A stretch of DNA of 64,000 nt, taken from Bacillota bacterium. Lineage in GTDB: Bacteria; Bacillota; Clostridia; Acetivibrionales; DSM-1351. Position numbers and translations under genes: made by a program. Positions 16,678 through 25,511 of this stretch are shown in pieces (within the stretch, counting starts at the first letter, position 1; each line of letters starts with the position of its first letter). The notes beneath the pieces are model-generated. The model had not been told where the DNA came from and ran no database searches. It saw only the letters and a list, made by a program, of their open reading frames with translations. The stretch lies in assembly GCA_023415305.1 (NCBI GenBank), contig JAEZKZ010000040.1:1-64000 (forward strand). The letters run 5' to 3'.

Positions 16678-17985
16678 ATGAAAAAATTGTTAACTGAAAT
16701 TTTTGTTTTAATAATACTAGTGATAATGAACGCTTTTTTTGCAGCATCAGAAATTGCACTGATTTCGCTCAATGATAACAAAATAAGACTTATGGCTGAA
16801 GACGGAGATAAAACGGCCAAAGTGTTAAATAATCTTTTGAGAGAACCCAGTAAATTTTTAGCCACTATTCAAATAGGAATAACACTGGCAGGTTTTCTTG
16901 CAAGTGCTTTTGCTTCGGAAACCTTTGCAGAACCGCTGGTAAGACTGTTGGTTGCATCGGGAGTACCAATACCCGAGGTCTGGTTAAAGACTGCATCGAT
17001 GCTTGTAATAACAATAATACTGTCATACTTTACCCTTGTACTTGGTGAATTGGTACCAAAGAGGATAGCAATGAAAAAGGCAGAGCCTATAGCAAGATTT
17101 GTTGCAAATCCACTACGTGCTCTGGCCGCGTTTACAGCGCCTTTTGTAAAGCTGCTGACTGCTTCTACAAATTTTTTTGTCAGACTATTTGGTGTTGACC
17201 CGAATGCCGAAGAAGAGCATGTAACTGAAGAGGAAATAAGAATGATGGTTGATGTGGGAGAAGAAAAAGGGACAATACATGAAAATGAAAAAGAGATGAT
17301 TAATAACGTCTTTGAATTTAATAACAAGACGGTTTCTGATATAATGACTCATCGGACGGATATTGCGGCTCTTTCTATAGATGCGAGTCTTAGGGAAGTA
17401 ATTGACTTTATAAATAGTGAAAAATACTCAAGAATTCCGGTTTACGAAGATAACATAGATAATATCGTCGGAGTAATGCACTCCAAATATGTTTTTAAGT
17501 TTGTAACAAACGATGATACCTCAAACTTTACTTTGAAAGATTTAATACGGCAGCCGTATTTTGTACCTGAGTCAAAAAGGACTGATGAGCTTTTTAAGGA
17601 GCTTCAGCAGAATAAAACTCATATGGCAATAATTATCGATGAGTACGGCGGAACTGCAGGGATTGTTACACTCGAGGACTTAATCGAAGAGATAGTCGGA
17701 AATATTTTTGATGAAGATGACGATGAAGAAAAAGAGCTGGAAAAAATAGATGATAATACTTTTATTATAAAGGGCTCAATTAGTCTGGATGAAGCCCAGG
17801 ATATACTTGGTGCCAACCTTCCGGTTGATGACTATGAGACTTTGAGCGGATTTATAATAGGACAGATTGGGAGAATTCCTGAAAAGGGTGATGAACCGAC
17901 AATTGAATATAATGAGCTGGTGTTCAAGGTTGAGGAGGTTGAAGAAAAGAAGGTTTCTAAGGTAAAAGTCTGCCGTGCCATGTAA
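16678..17985 (+). CDS. CNNM/CorC-family membrane protein (hemolysin family)
   Basis: A 435-residue integral membrane protein of the CNNM/CorC group, linked in other bacteria to magnesium or cobalt efflux. It has a DUF21 transmembrane domain (1 to about 190, four hydrophobic segments, opening with NAFFAASEIALISL), a pair of CBS domains (about 210-335, with IMTHRTDI and MAIIIDEYGGTAGIVT) and a C-terminal CorC_HlyC domain (about 350-435). GGAGG (16673-16677) touches the ATG at 16678, so TTG 16687, 9 bases downstream, may be the true start and would remove three residues. It is preceded by a possible regulatory leader. Confidence 0.9.
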   Translation: MKKLLTEIFVLIILVIMNAFFAASEIALISLNDNKIRLMAEDGDKTAKVLNNLLREPSKFLATIQIGITLAGFLASAFASETFAEPLVRLLVASGVPIPEVWLKTASMLVITIILSYFTLVLGELVPKRIAMKKAEPIARFVANPLRALAAFTAPFVKLLTASTNFFVRLFGVDPNAEEEHVTEEEIRMMVDVGEEKGTIHENEKEMINNVFEFNNKTVSDIMTHRTDIAALSIDASLREVIDFINSEKYSRIPVYEDNIDNIVGVMHSKYVFKFVTNDDTSNFTLKDLIRQPYFVPESKRTDELFKELQQNKTHMAIIIDEYGGTAGIVTLEDLIEEIVGNIFDEDDDEEKELEKIDDNTFIIKGSISLDEAQDILGANLPVDDYETLSGFIIGQIGRIPEKGDEPTIEYNELVFKVEEVEEKKVSKVKVCRAM

Positions 17986-18041
17986 CACAAGTGCCTCCTG
18001 CTTCATAAAATATGGTACGATATATTTTGGGGAGTGATAAC

Positions 18042-18386
18042 ATGGGGTTAGGCTACGCGATACTTTCACTTCTGGCCATATTTGGACTTATTAGTCTGTT
18101 TTTGGACATTATAAAATTGATGGGCAGGAAAAAATACTTTGTGGAAAAGGCAAATCTCGTGCTTTTGGTAAATGATCAGGAGCAGAACATTGAAAGACTG
18201 GTTAGAGAGGCAATGGAAAGCAAGTTTGTAAGAAATATAGCTTTGAACGGCAACTTTATTGTAGTCGATATGAACTCAAAGGACGAAACCCTGAAACTAT
18301 TAAGAAAACTAGAAAACCAATTTCCCCTGTTGGAAGTATGTTCTTTTGATGAAAGAGAATGTATCTTTTATAAAAATAAAAATTAG
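18042..18386 (+). CDS. Small membrane-anchored protein, unknown function
   Basis: Not recognised. The 114-residue product has one N-terminal membrane helix (about 3-24, GYAILSLLAIFGLISLFLDI) and a soluble cytoplasmic part with alternating strands and helices: LVLLVNDQEQNIERLVREA, a FIVVDMNSKDETLKLLRKLE segment and an acidic end. The strand-helix pattern with an early aspartate resembles a small nucleotidyl- or glycosyl-transfer-like Rossmann half-domain, but no catalytic motif is clear. ATG 18042 follows GGGGAGTGA at good spacing. It lies 56 bases after the CNNM gene and may be co-transcribed. Confidence 0.75.
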   Translation: MGLGYAILSLLAIFGLISLFLDIIKLMGRKKYFVEKANLVLLVNDQEQNIERLVREAMESKFVRNIALNGNFIVVDMNSKDETLKLLRKLENQFPLLEVCSFDERECIFYKNKN

Positions 18387-18411
18387 CAATCCTGATATAA
18401 GCGAAAATTGC

Positions 18412-18452
18412 TCCCGGTTCAATCCGATATGGATAAACCGGGGGTGTTTTTA
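18412..18452 (+). terminator. Rho-independent terminator
   Basis: CCCGGTT-CA-ATCC paired with GGAT-AA-ACCGGG, then GGTGTTTTT. It closes the CNNM-18042 unit. Confidence 0.85.
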
Positions 18453-18800
18453 ACCTTAATCCCCCTCCACCATATCCATAATTCTTTAAACAATAGCCAG
18501 TTCACTATTGGTAAGTTGAACAACAGCATACTCGTTTCCAGTTTCAAAATAACGGTCAAGCTATGGCTCATCTTGAACCATGGGGTGAATGCCGGACGCA
18601 TATGCCGGACGCATAAGGGACTTAACAGGCAGTGTCTGTTTTCCTTTATGTAGCTGTAATTTGGGCTAGGCACACCTTTTAGGTGGTTGTGATGGTCATG
18701 AAGCAGCTAAATTTCAAACTTTCAAAGGTGGCTGTAATGGTCAACCACATAGTTTAAAGAGGCGTAACCTGAACAAATTCAATGAAGCCGCAATACATAC
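18453..18800. other. Gene-poor spacer with small direct repeats
   Basis: About 350 bases with no credible gene. It contains a 13-base tandem repeat GCCGGACGCATAw (18591-18616) and two related GGTGGyTGTrATGGTCA segments near 18681 and 18729. It borders the toxin patch and may be gene debris. Confidence 0.4.
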
Positions 18801-19028
18801 TTATTCATCTATATAAAATCCATACACGCTGTTACTAAACTCTCCTGCTGCAAATGTAAACATTTTGCCACCAATATCCACGTCATAAATAGTCATTTCG
18901 TGTGTTTGATTATATAAAGGATCTAGAACACTAACTTTTTTATTTGCATTTTTCCACTTGTAATCAAATATATTAACACCAAATAATTCGCACTCTCCTT
19001 CAACACCTGATTTAACAAATTTCCACAT
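18801..19028 (-). CDS. Putative immunity protein of TNT toxin
   Basis: A 75-residue acidic protein of no family I can name. It starts 2 bases after the stop codon of the TNT-domain gene and has its own AAGGAGG inside the end of that gene, the usual place for the cognate immunity gene of a polymorphic toxin. In mycobacteria the partner of TNT (IFT) blocks its NAD+-binding site; whether this unrelated-looking protein does the same is inference from position only. Confidence 0.6.
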   Translation of the reverse strand: MWKFVKSGVEGECELFGVNIFDYKWKNANKKVSVLDPLYNQTHEMTIYDVDIGGKMFTFAAGEFSNSVYGFYIDE

Positions 19029-19030
19029 AA

Positions 19031-19834
19031 TTATGGTAACCTCCTTAAATATCCTGATTGAATAAGATTTTCTATTGATTGAGTAAACTGATACTGTGTT
19101 CCTCCGCCAGGCTGATCAAACCAAGGAGCTATCTTACCTGATTGAACATCTATCGGTTTAACTACCTCATAAGCACTATATGGCCGTGCATCAGAACCAG
19201 GAGGTAATGAACGATTTGCATATGGAGTACCTTGAGGAGAAACAAACTTTCCAGTATCACCACCGTATCTATCTACTACTGTACCTGGCTTTAAAGTTTT
19301 TGTTACAGGTTTTCCTTGAAAACCACTGTTTGGTGGCCATTTTATTGATCCATCAGCATTAGTCCATTTCCGAGTGCCCTTAATAGCAGCATTACTTGTC
19401 CCCTTAAGTACATCATCTGTTATACCTAACCCTTTTATGAACTTATCTGTTGCAACTCCCCATACTGCATTCCATATTCCCCAGGCAAAGGCATCTGCGG
19501 CTATATCTATTTTACCATTTCGATCTGCTTTTAAGAACTCGTCAACACCCTGGTCTATTTTATATGAACGGTTATTTTGCTTTATTGCATAAAAAGCACT
19601 TATTTTTTCACTCCAATAGATCCCGTATGATAACGTTTCTGAGTTTTTACCAAACCACTTACTTATATTTATAGCGGTTTCTCCAGTACAAAGGTCAGTT
19701 ATAGATTTTCCGAACCCCTTTGCATAATTGGCCATGTTTTGGCCTACTCTTTTATTAAACCTTTCGTACCCTTCGCTTTCGTTATACCCTGTCACTTGAA
19801 TATCTTTACTATTCCGGGTAATGCAATTTTGCAT
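19031..19834 (-). CDS. TNT-domain polymorphic toxin (N-terminally short)
   Basis: The last 100 residues match the TNT domain (PF14021), an NAD+ glycohydrolase that kills by draining NAD+. Visible family marks are KWPPNSGF, GTVVDRYGGDTGKFVSPQGT (with the catalytic-type arginine), LPPGSDARPYSAYEV and IAPWFDQPGGGTQY with the key glutamine, then the closing SIENLIQSGYLRRL. The first 165 residues are a pretoxin-like region with no secretion or delivery domain (no LXG, RHS or WXG). At 267 residues it is short for a delivered toxin. A TAG stop sits in frame two codons before the ATG, right after the upstream frameshifted ORF, so it may be the tail of a broken longer gene. Confidence 0.8.
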   Translation of the reverse strand: MQNCITRNSKDIQVTGYNESEGYERFNKRVGQNMANYAKGFGKSITDLCTGETAINISKWFGKNSETLSYGIYWSEKISAFYAIKQNNRSYKIDQGVDEFLKADRNGKIDIAADAFAWGIWNAVWGVATDKFIKGLGITDDVLKGTSNAAIKGTRKWTNADGSIKWPPNSGFQGKPVTKTLKPGTVVDRYGGDTGKFVSPQGTPYANRSLPPGSDARPYSAYEVVKPIDVQSGKIAPWFDQPGGGTQYQFTQSIENLIQSGYLRRLP

Positions 19835-19837
19835 TTT

Positions 19838-20118
19838 CTACAGGTACCCCATCTTCTCAAGCTGTTTTTGATGCTTTGCTTTCTTAATAAAATACAATGC
19901 ATTATTGCACCCAACGGATCTTTTAAGCAGCAAAATTTCGTCCGGTAAAATGTAATTCGGGTTTGCATGGATTAACTGCATAATCATTCTGTATCGTGCG
20001 ACCTGACATGAAGTTTTTTTGTTTGCTGTTTCTTGTCAGAGCCTTTTTTCTGTGTACTTGTAATTTTTCCTCCGCTATATGGGTCAGGTTTTTTTTCTGG
20101 TGATACCCTGGTGTACAT
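19838..20118 (-). pseudogene. Frameshifted ORF upstream of TNT toxin
   Basis: From ATG 20118, which has a good AAGGAG 8 bases upstream, frame 0 encodes about 35 residues (PDPYSGGKITSTQKKG and on) to a run of seven A (20014-20020, minus sense), then stops at 19984. In the -1 frame the sequence stays open for about 60 codons with protein-like composition (LIHANPNYILPDEILLLKRS) to a TAG at 19838, in frame with the TNT gene. This looks like one gene broken by a homopolymer shift and an amber stop. The A-AAA-AAA run could also allow programmed slippage. Product not recognised. Confidence 0.45.
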
Positions 20119-20494
20119 TTATTTCACTCCTTATACTTTTCAGTATTTGAGTCAAAAATACGTCTTGGTATTTCTACTCTCTACTTGTAAAGTAAATTCT
20201 GATATGGATTTGACAACTGTCAAAAAAATTTTGGGAACCCTCATATAAATACCTCAACCCTTATAGGCGAACCTCTACAAATAATTAATCTTCATGGTTT
20301 CTCATGGTCTCGCCGTCTCAAAGCTCACCGAGTAAATATTGCTCCACGAGATAAAATAGGATATCATTTATAGTGAAGAGTTAGATTGGGATATAACAGA
20401 TTCAATATAAACCTGGTCTGAAGAGCTGTGCTAAATTTGGATGAATACAATTTGAATACAATAGAAGGTTAATCGGGAAGGCTAGGAGATTTTT
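20119..20494. other. Divergent spacer, toxin patch / recD2
   Basis: About 375 bases between the divergent ORF at 20118 and recD2. An open plus-strand stretch at about 20203-20373, without a start codon, reads protein-like (NLHGFSWSRRLKAHRVN) and may be a gene remnant; this is weak. No strong promoter or terminator was found. Confidence 0.35.
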
Positions 20495-22906
20495 ATGGCA
20501 ATTGGACAGTTTCAGCAACAGAGGTGGTCTTTTGACAGCTATGCTGTGGGTACAAATTTGAGCATAATCGGGAGATTTGATTACAAAATATATGAAAACT
20601 CCGAAAACGGTTATAAAATATATACCTTTGATATAGAGAAGATTATAGACGAAGATGGCTTTGAACATGAGGCAACAGATCAGATAAGTGTGACAGGCTA
20701 TTACGAGGTTAATGAACACTGCGCTGTTTTGCCCAGTAAAGTAATCGGAACGGTTGGCTCTTACAGGGGAGAAAAGCAGCTTAAGGCTGAAACCGTTGAG
20801 TTTATTGAGCCTGCCACTGATGAGGGAATAATCTCCTTCCTTTCCTGCGGCATAATAAAGGGAGTAGGAGAAAAAACCGCAAGAAATATTGTATCGGGCT
20901 ACAAATCAGGCTCGGGCTTTGTTGAGGGCTTTGGAACCAGGACTCTGGAGGTTATCAAGAATGAGCCCCTTTCCCTGACAAGAATAAGAGGAATTTCACC
21001 CGATAAGGCAAGGGTAATTCACGATTCCTATATGGAAAATATGGAGTATCAGAATATAATGATATTTTTTCAGAAGTTTGGCATATCTTCCGCCAAAGCC
21101 ATGAAAATATATAATTCCTTTAAGGGGACATCCATAGCCATAGCTGAGCAAAATCCGTATATGTTTGCAAATATCAGAGGCTTCGGCTTCAAAAGCTGTG
21201 ATGAAATCGCAAAGAAGCTGGGGATAGACCCACATTCGATATTCAGGCTTGAGTCTGCTCTCAAAAGTGTTCTTGAAACGGCCGAAATGGACGGACACTG
21301 CTATTTATTCAAGAACAAGCTGTTGGAAATGACTGCGAAGGCACTGAGTGACGAAACGGATACCATTTCTGCTGAGGAGCTTGAAGATGCTTATAATAGA
21401 ATGATCAAAGCAGGTAACTTTATTAATATAACTTATTCCGAACAGAATAATAAATATGAAGCAGTTTATACCAGGGAAATGTACAAAATGGAGTATGAAA
21501 CATCTCAGGCCATAAAGGAGATAGCCCGCTGCCAGCCTGATCTACTCCTTTTCAATGTAGACAAGCTGATTGAAGAATTTGAAGCCTTGAGAGGCTTTGA
21601 ACTTGAAAGTATGCAGAAGGAGGCCGTTCGGGCTGTTTTTGATACTAATATGCTGATACTTACAGGCTCAGCGGGCAGCGGGAAAACTACTACTGTTGAA
21701 TGTATGATATATGTGCTGCAAAAATATTTTGCCAATCAGGAAGAGATGAGCTTTATGCTGGCAGCTCCAACGGGAAAGGCGGCAAAAAGGCTTACAGAAA
21801 TCACAGGCTTTGAAGCTATGACCCTTCACAGGCTTCTGCAATTCTCATATGAAAGCAAAGGCTTTTTTTACAGGCAGGGCAATGAGCTGCCCTATGATTT
21901 GATTGTGGTTGATGAAAGCTCGATGTTGAGTATAGACCTTGCCCACGCACTTTTCACCGCTATTTCGCCGGGCACGAGGGTGGTAATGATTGGAGATACA
22001 CAGCAGCTTCCGTCTGTAGGCGCCGGAAATGTGCTGGACGACATGATCAAGAGCGGCATAATCAAAACCGTAAAGCTTAATGTCATTAAGCGCCAGGCAG
22101 ACGGGTCGGGTATTATTTCCAATGCAAACAGGATCATTAACGGCGAAATGCCCGAGAATGTGAATGAGAACAAGGATTTCTTTATAGTAGAAGAAGAGGA
22201 TAAAAACCGAGTAATAAAAAGAACTCTTGAGGCGTTGAACCGCCTTATGACAGGCTATAACTACACCATTGACGACGTCCAGGTCATCTGTCCTCAGAAG
22301 ACTTCCGAAATAGGAACCTATGAAATGAATAAGGCTATCCAGGAACTGATAAATCCTGCTGCTCCCGGTAAGAACGAAGTTAAGAGGGGTAACAGTATTT
22401 TCAGAGAAGGTGATAAGGTTATCCACCTAAGCAATAACTATGAGTCCCCCCATTATCAAAAAGACCCGTTTACTAACAGATACGTGGCAGAGGAGAGTTC
22501 GGGAGTTTTTAACGGAGATATAGGCAGGATAATACAAATATCCCAAATAAGCGAAACCGGTTTGAATGGTGATGATGAGGATAGCAGTTCAGCAACGACA
22601 GAAAGAAAAGTTGCAGTTCAGTATGATGATTTTATAATAATTTACCAGATAAATGAACTGGAAGAAATTGATCTTGCGTATAGTCTTACCGTTCACAAGA
22701 TGCAGGGCTCCCAGTGTGAAGCTGCTATTATTCTTTGTCATATGAGAAATTATATTATGCTAAATAGAAACCTTGGCTATACCGCAGTCACCAGAGCAAA
22801 AAAAATGGCATGTATTATAGGCCAGAAAAAAGCTGTAAAAGTCATGGTGTCAAATGTTAAGATAAATGAGAGAAACTCAATGTTGTGCGAACTTCTTAAG
22901 ATATAG
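20495..22906 (+). CDS. recD2: RecD2-like ATP-dependent DNA helicase
   Basis: Superfamily 1B 5'-3' helicase of the RecD2 type found in bacteria without RecBC. The 803-residue protein has an N-terminal OB-like region (to about 110), helix-hairpin-helix repeats (GIIKGVGEKTARNIV near 118-132, then IRGISPDKARVI), Walker A GSAGSGKTTT near 390, Walker B LIVVDESSML near 470, and the UvrD_C_2 end with LAYSLTVHKMQGSQ. AGGAG precedes ATG 20495. The family acts in DNA repair and mismatch tolerance; a role in transformation with the nearby comF is speculation. Confidence 0.93.
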   Translation: MAIGQFQQQRWSFDSYAVGTNLSIIGRFDYKIYENSENGYKIYTFDIEKIIDEDGFEHEATDQISVTGYYEVNEHCAVLPSKVIGTVGSYRGEKQLKAETVEFIEPATDEGIISFLSCGIIKGVGEKTARNIVSGYKSGSGFVEGFGTRTLEVIKNEPLSLTRIRGISPDKARVIHDSYMENMEYQNIMIFFQKFGISSAKAMKIYNSFKGTSIAIAEQNPYMFANIRGFGFKSCDEIAKKLGIDPHSIFRLESALKSVLETAEMDGHCYLFKNKLLEMTAKALSDETDTISAEELEDAYNRMIKAGNFINITYSEQNNKYEAVYTREMYKMEYETSQAIKEIARCQPDLLLFNVDKLIEEFEALRGFELESMQKEAVRAVFDTNMLILTGSAGSGKTTTVECMIYVLQKYFANQEEMSFMLAAPTGKAAKRLTEITGFEAMTLHRLLQFSYESKGFFYRQGNELPYDLIVVDESSMLSIDLAHALFTAISPGTRVVMIGDTQQLPSVGAGNVLDDMIKSGIIKTVKLNVIKRQADGSGIISNANRIINGEMPENVNENKDFFIVEEEDKNRVIKRTLEALNRLMTGYNYTIDDVQVICPQKTSEIGTYEMNKAIQELINPAAPGKNEVKRGNSIFREGDKVIHLSNNYESPHYQKDPFTNRYVAEESSGVFNGDIGRIIQISQISETGLNGDDEDSSSATTERKVAVQYDDFIIIYQINELEEIDLAYSLTVHKMQGSQCEAAIILCHMRNYIMLNRNLGYTAVTRAKKMACIIGQKKAVKVMVSNVKINERNSMLCELLKI

Positions 22907-23087
22907 CGCTCATTTACTACTATAACTGTGTAAAAGTCTAAGAGACAATCAATAGCAATTAATCCTGTTGAAAATAGATACATTATAGTATATAAATGGG
23001 AATAATGTAATATTGCATAACCATCTAAACTGATGTAAAATGAACTTAAGAAAATGCGTGTGTTAAACGAGTAGGAGGAGGATACGT

Positions 23088-23759
23088 ATCAGCCTGCTGG
23101 AATTTTTATTTCCTCCGAGATGCAGTATTTGCAACGTGATATTATCTCCAGGGAGTCCTATTTGCTTATGCCTGCAATGTGCCGCTGAAATGGACTATTT
23201 TAATAATAGTATAAATTCCTTAAATTTGCCCGATGACTATGAAATTTATTGTGACGGAATTATATGTGTAGGCAGATATTGTAATTTACTTAAGAATTCC
23301 ATAAAAAAATTCAAGTTCAGTAATAGGCCCTCGCATTATCGCACTTTTGGAAAGTTACTTGCTCTAAAGGTTCAGAACACTCCGCAATTAGGAAAAATAG
23401 ATATTATAATACCCGTACCGATGCATAGAAACAGACAGAGACAAAGGGGATATAATCAAGCGGAATTAATAGCCGGATTTACGGCCGGACTACTTGGTAT
23501 AAAGTCCGAAAACCATGTTCTGATAAAAACTGTTGAAACTAAAACTCAAAGTCTGTTAAGTAAATCCCAACGCCTTAGAAATCTTGAAGGGAGTTTTAAG
23601 GTTAATTTACCAAAACGGGTTGAGGGCAAGAGTATTTTACTGGTAGATGACATTGTAACAACAGGAAGTACTATTAATCAGTGCTGTAAAGCTTTAAAAC
23701 AAGCAGGAGCTGAAAGAATCATTGCCGGTGTGATAGCAACAACAAGGGTTGACAGTTAA
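23088..23759 (+). CDS. comF: ComF-family phosphoribosyltransferase, non-canonical start
   Basis: ComF proteins carry a four-cysteine zinc finger and a phosphoribosyltransferase fold and support DNA uptake or recombination. Here the finger (PPRCSIC and CLCLQC) is followed by the PRTase part, with VPMHRNRQRQRGYNQAELIA and the PRPP motif ILLVDDIVTTGST near 182-194. The frame is open back to a TAA at 23064 but contains no ATG, GTG or TTG before GTG 23136, which would cut off the first zinc ligands. A strong AGGAGGAGG (23073-23081) points to ATC 23088 (giving xSLLEFLFPPRC) as the start; CTG 23094 is the alternative. About 223 residues. Confidence 0.85.
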   Translation: MSLLEFLFPPRCSICNVILSPGSPICLCLQCAAEMDYFNNSINSLNLPDDYEIYCDGIICVGRYCNLLKNSIKKFKFSNRPSHYRTFGKLLALKVQNTPQLGKIDIIIPVPMHRNRQRQRGYNQAELIAGFTAGLLGIKSENHVLIKTVETKTQSLLSKSQRLRNLEGSFKVNLPKRVEGKSILLVDDIVTTGSTINQCCKALKQAGAERIIAGVIATTRVDS

Positions 23760-23805
23760 ATTTATAACCTTACATATATAACATGTTTTTGAGGGGGAGA
23801 ATGCT

Positions 23806-24216
23806 ATGCCTGATTTAAGAAACTGCAGAAGATGCGGCAGAATGTACAACTATCTTGGAGGACCGCCAATTTGTCTTGATTGTAAAAATGCAGACGAAGA
23901 GGTTTTTAAAAAAATAAAGGAATACTTGTATGATAATCCGGGTGCAACATTATCACAGGTTGCTATGGATTGTGATGTAAGTGTGGAAAAGATTAAGATG
24001 TTTTTAAAGGAAGGCCGTCTTGAGATAACTGAAGGAGCAAATATAATCCTTGAGTGTGAGAAATGCGGAAAATCCATAAGAACGGGCAGATTCTGCAATG
24101 ACTGTCAGAACCAGCTTCATCATGACATCTCAGGAACTATTGCAAGGCCCGATAAGGAGCCTGAGGTCAAAAAACAGACCGGAATAGGTATGAGATATCT
24201 GAACAAAAACTTTTAA
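23806..24216 (+). CDS. yvyF: YvyF-like flagellar operon protein
   Basis: A 136-residue protein matching the YvyF/TIGR03826 family that sits before flgM in Firmicute late flagellar operons. It has an N-terminal zinc-ribbon pair (CRRCGRMYNYLGGPPICLDC), a central winged-helix-like part (LYDNPGATLSQVAMDCDVSVEKIKMFL) and a second finger (CEKCGKSIRTGRFCNDC). In B. subtilis it is a putative flagellar gene regulator that affects flagellin-related expression. GAGGGGGAG precedes the ATG. A terminator follows, so flgM starts a new unit here. Confidence 0.9.
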   Translation: MPDLRNCRRCGRMYNYLGGPPICLDCKNADEEVFKKIKEYLYDNPGATLSQVAMDCDVSVEKIKMFLKEGRLEITEGANIILECEKCGKSIRTGRFCNDCQNQLHHDISGTIARPDKEPEVKKQTGIGMRYLNKNF

Positions 24217-24282
24217 TAACAAGAATTTTTGAATATTGATCGTGTCGCAAGTTCTATAAAGCATTTACCTATCAGTCAATAA

Positions 24283-24309
24283 GCGAGGGAGATTCCCCTC
24301 GTTTTTTTA
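24283..24309 (+). terminator. Rho-independent terminator after yvyF
   Basis: GCGAGGG...CCCTCGT hairpin followed by a run of seven T. The spacer from 24217 to 24585 holds this terminator and the flgM promoter and nothing else seen. Confidence 0.85.
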
Positions 24310-24503
24310 TTATTTATAATGGTAATTTTTATTGTACATAATAGCAAATAAATTTTTACTATATACAAGGATTATACAACTCAATTGAAAAGAACTATTA
24401 CGAGAATGTGTAGATTATGTAAATTATTTCCCGATTTCCTGCCCTAAAATCCCTAATACAAGCTAATTTCAGCTCTTTTCCATTATTTATTCAAAAGGAA
24501 TAC

Positions 24504-24530
24504 TAAATATATTTTGCAAATTGACGATAA
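24504..24530 (+). promoter_or_regulatory. Sigma-D (sigma-28) promoter of flgM operon
   Basis: TAAA (24504-24507), exactly 15 bases, then GACGATAA (24523-24530), close to the B. subtilis sigma-D consensus TAAA-N15-GCCGATAT. A sigma-D promoter for its own anti-sigma factor is the expected feedback. Confidence 0.8.
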
Positions 24531-24585
24531 TAAATATAGTAGAATTAGTCTTTGTATTATGCAATTTGGAAAGTAGGTGGTAACA

Positions 24586-24873
24586 ATGAAAATCACAGGT
24601 GATATTTACAATGTATCAAAGATCTATGATTCAAAAGGATCTGTTGGTAAAGTTAGTAAAACCAGTTCCGTGGCTCCCAAAAAGGATGTTGTATCCATAT
24701 CCAGCAATGCTATGGATTATCAGACGGTAGCCAAAGCTCTCAGAGATGTTCCTGATGTCAGACAAAACAAGGTTGACGAACTTTCCGAAGTGTACAGGTC
24801 GGGAAACTATAATGTAAGCGGACAGGAAATTATTGAAAAACTCGGGAAATCAGTGTTGGATACAAAAGCTTAA
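24586..24873 (+). CDS. flgM: Anti-sigma-28 factor FlgM
   Basis: Binds and holds sigma-D inactive until the hook is finished and FlgM is exported. The 95-residue protein has the disordered N-terminal half and the conserved C-terminal part DVVSISSNAMDYQTVAKAL, then DVRQNKVDELSEVYRSGNYNVSGQEIIEKL. ATG 24586 is chosen because AGGTGG stands 5 bases before it. It is first in flgM-flgN-flgK-flgK-flgL and has a sigma-D promoter. Confidence 0.95.
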   Translation: MKITGDIYNVSKIYDSKGSVGKVSKTSSVAPKKDVVSISSNAMDYQTVAKALRDVPDVRQNKVDELSEVYRSGNYNVSGQEIIEKLGKSVLDTKA

Positions 24874-24945
24874 ATTTTGACAGATAACAAGAGATAAAGA
24901 GTTTGGCCTAATGTGAGATGCGCAAATGTTCGGGGGTGTAATTAA

Positions 24946-25446
24946 ATGGAGGCAGAATTAGTCAGACAACTGGTCAATATATTAAATCAGGAAAATGATA
25001 TATATGATACACTCTTCAAGATATCCAACAATAAAAAGGAATTAATTATTGGTGGAAAGGTAAATGAGTTGGAGAATATCGTTAAGATAGAACAGTCTCT
25101 GGTTATAAAAATTTCAAAACTGGAAGATGAAAGAGAAAAGGTCGTCGGAGAATTGTGCTCGTTATTAGGTCAAAAACCTGAGGATGTTACAATTTCGTGG
25201 CTGACAAACAAACTTGGGACAGAAGAAGCGTCCCAGTTGAAGGTTTGTCAGGAAAAAATGGTTAAAAAGATTAATGAACTCAAAGATAATAATGAACTTA
25301 ATTCAAAGCTTATTAAAAATTCTCTTGATTACATTGATTTTTCTATAAATATGATGACCAGTATCGATACTGTATCGAATAATTACGGTATGACCGGTCA
25401 ATCTGGAGATACAAAGAAAAGAAATCTTTTTGATGTGAAGCTTTAA
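24946..25446 (+). CDS. flgN: FlgN-like flagellar export chaperone
   Basis: A 166-residue, nearly all-helical protein with the FlgN layout: an N-terminal LVRQLVNILNQENDIYDTL helix, LEDEREKVVGELCSLLG, and a long C-terminal helix with an NSLDYIDFSINMM segment. FlgN escorts the hook-filament junction proteins FlgK and FlgL to the export gate. Its position between flgM and flgK is the normal one. The start has a CGGGGGTG ribosome site. A second protein of this kind lies at 48510. Confidence 0.88.
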   Translation: MEAELVRQLVNILNQENDIYDTLFKISNNKKELIIGGKVNELENIVKIEQSLVIKISKLEDEREKVVGELCSLLGQKPEDVTISWLTNKLGTEEASQLKVCQEKMVKKINELKDNNELNSKLIKNSLDYIDFSINMMTSIDTVSNNYGMTGQSGDTKKRNLFDVKL

Positions 25447-25511
25447 CATTATAAAAACCAGTATATTTTATTATACGTATTTAGAAGCGATTTCTGTTAG
25501 GGGGACAGTGC

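Noticed and set aside
18591..18616. Tandem GCCGGACGCATA as CRISPR-like repeat
   Set aside because: Only two adjacent 13-base copies with no spacers.
18419..18673. ORFs on both strands over the terminator region
   Set aside because: They run across a strong terminator and have no ribosome site or family-like sequence.
20203..20373. Plus-strand open stretch of about 57 codons
   Set aside because: It has no start codon or ribosome site and no recognised match; kept only as a remark on possible remnant.
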